Source: CAVSMC01 sp963798655
GTDB lineage: Bacteria > Pseudomonadota > Gammaproteobacteria > Burkholderiales > Casimicrobiaceae
NCBI GenBank assembly: GCA_963798655.1
Contig: CAWCUH010000015.1
Coordinates: forward strand, 1 to 19,185
Length of the DNA: 19,185 bases
Reading direction: 5' to 3'
Part shown: one piece after another, positions 14,275 to 19,185 of the stretch
Numbering within the stretch: position 1 is the first letter of the stretch
Layout of the letters: every line of letters starts with the position of its first letter
The notes under the pieces: generated by a model
Databases searched by the model: none
Seen by the model: the letters and a program-made list of their open reading frames with translations, nothing else
Told to the model about the DNA's origin: nothing
Translations under genes and position numbers: made by a program

Positions 14275-14955
14275 TCAGTGAGCCGCTTCGCCGGCGCTTG
14301 GCTCGAGACGGCGCGCCGGAACGCCTCCCCAGACTTCTCCCCTCCGGATGTACGTTCCCTTGTTCACGAGCGCACCGGCGGCAACGATCGCGTTGTCTTC
14401 GATGGTGACGTCCGCAAGAACGATCGCGTGCGCGCCGATCGTGACGTTGTCGCCGATACGGATCGGATAGTGAGCAAGGCGCCTCCGCTCGATCACGTGC
14501 GGCATGAGGAGCGCATATTGACCGACGATCACATTCGCGCCGATTTCGACGAAGCCTGGATCGTAGATGATGCCCGCGCTGTACGTGTTGGGACCGAGCC
14601 TTGCGCCGAGCGCCTGATAGAACACGCGCATCAGCGGCACCGGAACGAAGCCGCTTCGCATCAGCGGGTAGAACAGCACCAGGTAGAAAAGCAAATAGAC
14701 GTGGTAGACGAACTCCTGCGGCGATCGCTCGGGTATTTCTCCGGGCCGCAGCGGTGACCACGTCAGGAACAGCCTGTAGAACAGTACCGCATAGACGTAA
14801 GTAAAGAATATCGCGGCGGCGAACAGCACGAGCCCGCGAAAATCGCCGAGCGGCGCGCGCCCAAGCGCAAAGGCGGTGGTAGCGATCGCCAGCGCAAGCG
14901 CGAAGGTCACGAACGCGGCGAAGACCAAGACTTGCGTCAGCGTGATCTTGCGCAT
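14275..14955 (-). CDS. Membrane-anchored left-handed beta-helix (hexapeptide) acyltransferase
   Basis: The 226-residue protein has three predicted membrane segments (about residues 8-30, 41-64 and 84-100). A left-handed parallel beta-helix domain follows from about 115 to 215, built from hexapeptide units such as VEIGANVIVG, IRIGDNVTIG, AHAIVLADV and TIEDNAIVAAGALVNKG. Such domains transfer acetyl or other acyl groups to sugars or amino acids; His153 in LLMPHV or His176 are candidate bases. The membrane anchor suggests a lipid-linked substrate or donor. It is the last gene of the TPR-epimerase-glycosyltransferase operon, 31 bases after the glycosyltransferase stop, which points to acylation of the sugar that those enzymes make or attach. 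ATG 14955 is the first codon of the frame. Its exact acyl donor and acceptor are unknown. Confidence 0.85.
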   Translation of the reverse strand: MRKITLTQVLVFAAFVTFALALAIATTAFALGRAPLGDFRGLVLFAAAIFFTYVYAVLFYRLFLTWSPLRPGEIPERSPQEFVYHVYLLFYLVLFYPLMRSGFVPVPLMRVFYQALGARLGPNTYSAGIIYDPGFVEIGANVIVGQYALLMPHVIERRRLAHYPIRIGDNVTIGAHAIVLADVTIEDNAIVAAGALVNKGTYIRRGEVWGGVPARRLEPSAGEAAH

Positions 14956-14986
14956 GGAGCGAATCGTTTTTCGGTGACCGAAGTTT

Positions 14987-16192
14987 TCATGCTGGCCGGT
15001 TCAGGATGCCGTTGATGACGTCGCCAAAGCGCTCGTCGGCTCGGTACGCCGCGAACCATGCGCTTACTTTGTCGGCGGCCGTCTTGAAGCGCGCTTCCTC
15101 GAGAAGCCGTCGCGCCTGGTCGCAGACGATGGCTGCCGTGGCGTCCTCGGCGCGAATCGTCAAACCGGCCTCCGCCTCCTCGACGGACGCCATCGTCAGA
15201 TGTTGATCGAGATTGGAAGGTATGCCCAACACCGGCGTGCCGACGGCGAGTGCCTGATAAACCGTCGCGCTGCCGCCATTGCATACGACGAACGCGGAGC
15301 GACGTGCCGCTCCGACACCGTCGAGGTATGGCGCGGTATTCACGTTCGGCGCAATCTTGTCGTTCGACAGACGTTGCGCGGTTGCGAGGAGAACGGTCAC
15401 GGGCAGTGCCGAAAGACCTTCGAGCACCGGCGCAAGCGCGCGCATCTGACCGCTCGATCCGAGTGTTACGTAGACACACGTCTGCTCCGCCGGTATCTGA
15501 TTCCACCAAAGAGGCGCCGGTACGCTGGGCGACCAGATGATCGGGCCGATGTATCGATGATGGCCGGGCAAGTCCACAGTCGGAACGAGCTCTGGAACGT
15601 CCGCGTATAGCGTGGTATCGGCCCATGTATACGCGGTGCGTAATCCTGCAAGCGGCGCCAGTCCGTGTTTGCGCCGCAGCCGATTCAGCGGTGCGGCATG
15701 ACGCGCGAGCAGCATCGGCTGAATCAGGTGGAAGAGTCGCGACGCGATCGATACACCGAATATCTTGCCGAGAGCATGCTCCGGGAACGGCAACAGCCGT
15801 CGAGTACTATACGGGCTCCAGTGCGCGTTGGTGATCGACACATAGTGCACATGTCGCAATGGCGCGCTCACCGACAGCGATAGTCGAAAGTCACCGACGA
15901 CGACGTCAGGCTTTATCGCGTCCAGCAGCGCGAGCTCCTGTTGCAGGTATTCGTGCAGCTCGTCGTAACGGTAGATCGGACGGCCTTCGGCTAGCGCGGA
16001 AAGAAACTGCTCCGGCGCGATCGAATCGAGCGGCCACGTTCGCACCGGCGTGCCGTCGAAACTCAGAGGGAAGCGGTCAGCGACGGCGAAATGGATCTCG
16101 CAGCGAGCAGGATCCAGCGATCTCGCAAGCGCGTACGGGCGCGCGACGTGCGCAAGCGTGACCGCCTCCGCGACGAACAGGACGCGCTTCAT
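14987..16192 (-). CDS. GT1/MGT-type glycosyltransferase (GT-B fold)
   Basis: This is a 401-residue GT-B enzyme of the UDP-glucuronosyltransferase/RhlB-like class. The N-terminal acceptor domain starts MKRVLFVAEAVTLAHVARPY, with His15 in the position of the GT1 catalytic base. The C-terminal donor domain has YVTLGSSGQ (241-249) and the nucleotide-sugar loop CNGGSATVYQALAVGTPVLG (304-323) followed by PSNLDQH. The usual HGG of this loop is CNGG here, so the His that contacts the diphosphate is replaced. I chose ATG 16192 over an in-frame GTG at 16207 because homology begins there; neither has a strong Shine-Dalgarno. The gene follows the epimerase stop by 27 bases. It probably transfers a (deoxy)sugar to a lipid or glycan at the inner face of the membrane; the acceptor is unknown. 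Confidence 0.85.
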   Translation of the reverse strand: MKRVLFVAEAVTLAHVARPYALARSLDPARCEIHFAVADRFPLSFDGTPVRTWPLDSIAPEQFLSALAEGRPIYRYDELHEYLQQELALLDAIKPDVVVGDFRLSLSVSAPLRHVHYVSITNAHWSPYSTRRLLPFPEHALGKIFGVSIASRLFHLIQPMLLARHAAPLNRLRRKHGLAPLAGLRTAYTWADTTLYADVPELVPTVDLPGHHRYIGPIIWSPSVPAPLWWNQIPAEQTCVYVTLGSSGQMRALAPVLEGLSALPVTVLLATAQRLSNDKIAPNVNTAPYLDGVGAARRSAFVVCNGGSATVYQALAVGTPVLGIPSNLDQHLTMASVEEAEAGLTIRAEDATAAIVCDQARRLLEEARFKTAADKVSAWFAAYRADERFGDVINGILNRPA

Positions 16193-16219
16193 CGGCGTGC
16201 CGCCCACGGTTGCGGCGGA

Positions 16220-17359
16220 TCAGGAACGGGGGCGAAGGCCACCCATCAATCCATGGCGCGCGAGATCGCCTGCCGCGCGTTCGGAATCGTCGACGACGAC
16301 TTGCGTGCGCGCCCAGGTGACGAATTCGTCGATGCCCGTGTCGAGATCGACCGCGGGCACATAAGCCAGAACGTTCCGGGCATAGCGGACGTCGGCCACG
16401 CAGGCGAAGATGTCGCCGACTCGAAATTGCGCCGATTCGTCGAGTGCCGGCGCTCGCCCGCACGCGCGCGATATCGATACGGCCAGATCGCGGATCGTGT
16501 CGGCGCGGCCGCTGCCGATATTGACCTCGACGACCGCGGCCGGCAAAGCGGCGTCGAGTGCGCGAAGATTGGCCGCGACGACGTCGCGAACATGGACGAA
16601 ATCGCGGACCGGTTTGCCCAACTCGTAAAGCGGTATAGGCCGATCGTTGACGATCCGTTTGTAGAACACCGTCAGGATGCCGGTGTACGGATTGTCGAGC
16701 GACTGGCGCGATCCGATCACATTGAAATAACGCAGGATCGCAATCTCGACACCGAAAGTATCGCTCACGTGCCGGCAAAGCTGCTCCTGCTGCAGCTTCG
16801 TCCAGCCGTACAGTGAAACGGGATTCTTCGGATCGCTCTCTTCCGTGGCGACGATATCGACCGCGCGGCCGCAATGCGGACACGACGGCGAGAACTGGCC
16901 TGTGTCGAGTCGCGCACGCGGCCGCAGTCCGGGACTCACCCTGCCGTGCACGTCGCACCGGTACGCGCCTTCGCCATATACTGCACGCGACGACGCCAGC
17001 ACGACCCGTTTGATTCGATGTCGATGCCGAGCGAGCGCCTCCAGCAACGTCGCCGTTCCGGTGCAGTTGGTATCGACGTAGTTACGCAGATCGTACATGC
17101 TTTGCCCTACGCCGGTCTGCGCGGCGAAATGATAGACGGCATCCACGTCTTCCAGCGCGGAAGCAACCGCCGAAGGGCTTCGCACGTCGCCGTTGATACA
17201 TTCGGCGGCGGCATTCATATAGGCGGGGAAGATGGCGGGCGCGCCGTGGATCTGCGGGTCCAGGCAATCGAGCACGCGCACCGTGTGGCCGGCCGCAACG
17301 AGCGCATCGGTCGTGTGCGAACCGATGAAGCCCGCCCCACCAGTAACGAGCACCCTCAC
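16220..17359 (-). CDS. NAD-dependent epimerase/dehydratase, dTDP-L-rhamnose 4-epimerase-like
   Basis: This is a 379-residue extended short-chain dehydrogenase. It has the NAD loop VTGGAGFIGSH (5-15), HFAAQTGVG, catalytic Ser in LASSRAVYGEG and the YGWTK pair Tyr184/Lys188. An insertion between the Ser and Tyr motifs carries Cys135-x2-His138 and Cys160-x2-Cys163, a zinc-ribbon-like set. I recall this insertion from dTDP-L-rhamnose 4-epimerases (6-deoxy-L-talose formation) and allied NDP-sugar epimerases. The frame stays open upstream, but homology starts exactly at the GTG at 17359, 41 bases after the true end of the TPR gene. No clear Shine-Dalgarno precedes it. It presumably supplies the nucleotide sugar used by the adjacent glycosyltransferase. 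The substrate is inferred; related UDP-glucose 4-epimerases are the main alternative. Confidence 0.85.
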   Translation of the reverse strand: MRVLVTGGAGFIGSHTTDALVAAGHTVRVLDCLDPQIHGAPAIFPAYMNAAAECINGDVRSPSAVASALEDVDAVYHFAAQTGVGQSMYDLRNYVDTNCTGTATLLEALARHRHRIKRVVLASSRAVYGEGAYRCDVHGRVSPGLRPRARLDTGQFSPSCPHCGRAVDIVATEESDPKNPVSLYGWTKLQQEQLCRHVSDTFGVEIAILRYFNVIGSRQSLDNPYTGILTVFYKRIVNDRPIPLYELGKPVRDFVHVRDVVAANLRALDAALPAAVVEVNIGSGRADTIRDLAVSISRACGRAPALDESAQFRVGDIFACVADVRYARNVLAYVPAVDLDTGIDEFVTWARTQVVVDDSERAAGDLARHGLMGGLRPRS

Positions 17360-17400
17360 GAGGTTGGACCGGTCCCTGTTGGTCGACGCCGGCGGGAACG

Positions 17401-18998
17401 TCAATTCGGCAGTTGTTTGAGCAGCGCCTCGGCCTCCGCGCGTTCGCGGAATTGCGCGTTCTTGTCGAGGGCTCGTTCGAGCTCCCTCCCGCGCGCGGTT
17501 TGTCGCCCGCTTTCGTCTGCGCAACGGCAAGATGGTAGCGGATACCTGAAGCGTTCGGCGCCAAAGTGACGGCCTTTTGCAGGAGCTCGATGCTGCGTGC
17601 TACGTCACCGCGCTGCAGCAGCACCCACGCGAGCGTGTCGATCACTTCGGCATTGTTGGGTTTTTGACGATACGCTTCCTCGGCAGTCGCGAGCGCGCGC
17701 GGGTCCTGCTCCTGCTGATAGAGCCAGGCAAGATCGTTGAGCGCGGTGACATCCGACGGATTCGTCTTCACGAGAATCTGGTACTGCTCGATTGCCTGCT
17801 TGTTGCGACCGGTGGTGAGATAAGCCTGCGCAAGGTATGTCCGTGCGTGCCGATCCGACGGCTGCCCGTTGAGCCACGAGGCGAGACGCGCGTCCGCCTC
17901 CTGCGACTTGCCGTTTGCCGTCATGGCCTGATGCAGCTTGACCGCAAGTATTCCGCTCTTGCTAATGGCGAACGCCGTCTCGTACGCCTTTAAGGCCCCC
18001 GAAAACTGCTTTTGCGCCATCAGCACGTCGCCCTCGACCATCGGTCCGACGGCCGATTTCGGGCGGTCTTTCTGGATTTCGCGCGCGATGCGTAACGCGT
18101 CGTCGTATTTACCTGCCTTCATTTCCACCGACGCGAGCAGCACCTTCGCGTCCTGAGCACGGGGATTCAGCGCCAGCGTGCGCGCAAGCTCCGATCGGGC
18201 TGCGTTGGTGTTTCCCGCGGCGACATAAGCGGAGGCAAGCTTGAAATGCGCATACGGGTCATTCGGCACGATATTCGAGAGCACCGTGTAAGTGGCCACC
18301 GCGCTCTGCCGGTCGCCATCCGCGAGCTGCGCGGCGCCAAGAGCGTCCAGAACTTCGGGATCGTTCGGACTGATCGAGAGAGCGCTGCGCGCGATGGACA
18401 ACGCTTTTCTCGAATCGTGCTTGCCCAGGTAATAGCCTACGAGCAGTACACGGGGCCGCGGATCGGTCGCAGCGGCATCGGCCGCCTTCTGTAGCCAGGA
18501 CGCATATTCGGCATCCTGCTTGGTCGCTCGCGCGATGCCGGCGAGCCCCATCATCGCCTGCGCATTCGACGGATCGATGGAGAGGATCGCCTCGAACCTC
18601 TTGCGTGCGCGGTCGGGATTGTTCTCGTCGAGGTCGAGCCGCGCGAGGCCCATCGCCGCAAGCGTCATGTTCGGTGCCAGGGCGAGCGCCTCTTCGTACG
18701 CCTTGCGCGCATTGGCCCGATCCTTGCGCGCGGAGTAGACGGCGCCTTTGACGATCCGGATCGCCGCGTTGTCGGGCTGCTCTGACTGCATCGATTCGAC
18801 CTTGGCCAACGCCTTGTCGAATTGACCCTCGGCGACGAGCTTTTCGATATACGCGAAATCGGCGCGCACGACGCTTCCCTCGAGTTGGCGTAAATCGTCG
18901 GCGGACAACGTCGCCGCGTTTGCCGATCCTGCGGTCAGCAACGCAGCGGCGGCAAACACAACAACCGGTACGCGACACAGCGCTGCTCGAATGGCCAT
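17401..18998 (-). CDS. PrsT-like TPR-repeat protein, frameshifted near its 3' end
   Basis: A Sec signal peptide (MAIRAALCRVPVVVFAAAALLTAGSANA) is followed by about 13 TPR-type helix pairs and the family end motif NAEVIDTLAWVLLQRGDVAR. The sequence resembles the C-terminal part of PEP-CTERM system TPR lipoproteins (PrsT), but the protein is about 532 residues instead of about 900 and lacks a lipobox, so it is probably soluble in the periplasm. ATG 18998 has GGAG 8 bases upstream. The main frame runs intact to about 17490, then continues as nonsense to 17082 across the epimerase start. A neighbouring frame restores the expected ending ELERALDKNAQFRERAEAEA...KQLPN and a TGA at 17401-17403. One missing base near 17487-17498 explains this. 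First gene of the operon with the epimerase; it may scaffold polysaccharide or glycolipid assembly. Confidence 0.8.
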
Positions 18999-19185
18999 CC
19001 GATCGACTCCCAATGCTGGCAACGATGCCTGCAGGCGCTATCTTAAGGTATCGACTGTCCCCGCAGAACTTCCGGCCGGCAGGTGGAGGGGTCCGGCGGC
19101 GCCAGAGCCCCTGTCCTGCGGCGGCAGCGATTGGCGGCACGCACGGACCAACTCGCCCTCAGCGGGGCGCAAGCAAAAACGCCAT
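18999..19185 (-). promoter_or_regulatory. Upstream region of the TPR operon (to window edge)
   Basis: These 187 bases precede the TPR gene and should carry its promoter. An A/T-richer patch (minus strand ATACCTTAAGATAG, 19040-19053) is the only -10-like sequence I see, without a convincing -35. I found no -24/-12 element with the correct spacing, and no gene. Confidence 0.3.

Noticed and set aside
17082..17400. C-terminal continuation of the TPR protein into the epimerase gene
   Set aside because: This translation is a frameshifted reading of the epimerase coding sequence with no TPR features, and the correct TPR ending is found in the adjacent frame.
17360..17530. A 57-residue N-terminal extension of the epimerase
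   Set aside because: The extension is low-complexity basic sequence that overlaps the TPR gene's true end. Epimerase homology starts exactly at the GTG at 17359.
1..19185. CRISPR arrays, tRNA/rRNA genes, insertion sequences, attachment sites and long direct repeats
   Set aside because: I found none by reading both strands. The tandem hydratases and tandem permeases are diverged paralogues, not repeats.

Overview
The window reads as a chromosomal segment of a high-GC proteobacterium, most likely a betaproteobacterium of Burkholderiales/Rhodocyclales type. The evidence is the strong GC bias at third codon positions, homogentisate and phenylacetate catabolism genes, and a PEP-CTERM (exosortase-sorted) protein with a sigma-54-type promoter. 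I see no rRNA, tRNA, CRISPR array, insertion sequence or phage gene.

Region A (1-3184, plus strand) is aromatic and acyl-CoA catabolism. It holds the 3' end of a probable metallo-beta-lactamase-fold hydrolase, homogentisate 1,2-dioxygenase (hmgA) and two tandem enoyl-CoA hydratases, the second resembling PaaF. The genes are nearly contiguous and look like one transcription unit.

Region B (3181-12614) is the most unusual part. A minus-strand operon encodes a LolA-like lipoprotein-sorting-type periplasmic protein, an N-acyl amino acid synthase (FeeM-like) acyltransferase and an HpcH/HpaI-type aldolase. Divergent from it is a plus-strand group: a DUF1302 outer-membrane protein, a ThiF/E1-like adenylyltransferase and a nitroreductase-like flavoprotein. 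The last two correspond to the two halves of mycobacterial Rv1355c/MoeY. Convergent with this group is a MacB/LolCDE-type ABC exporter with two FtsX-like permeases and one ATPase. Together these could form a synthesis, tailoring and trans-envelope transport route for an N-acyl-amino-acid-type lipid. That route is my inference; the individual families are recognisable.

Region C (12615-14240) is a roughly 510-base regulatory region containing a near-consensus -24/-12 promoter. It is followed by a PEP-CTERM protein resembling the flocculation protein PepA and a rho-independent terminator.

Region D (14275-18998, minus strand) is a four-gene operon read right to left. It encodes a PrsT-like TPR protein, which carries a one-base frameshift near its 3' end, then a zinc-motif NAD-dependent sugar epimerase (dTDP-L-rhamnose 4-epimerase-like), a GT1-type glycosyltransferase and a membrane-anchored left-handed beta-helix acyltransferase. 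The gene set suggests assembly of an acylated deoxysugar glycolipid or surface glycan. It sits tail to tail with the PEP-CTERM gene, with the terminator between them.
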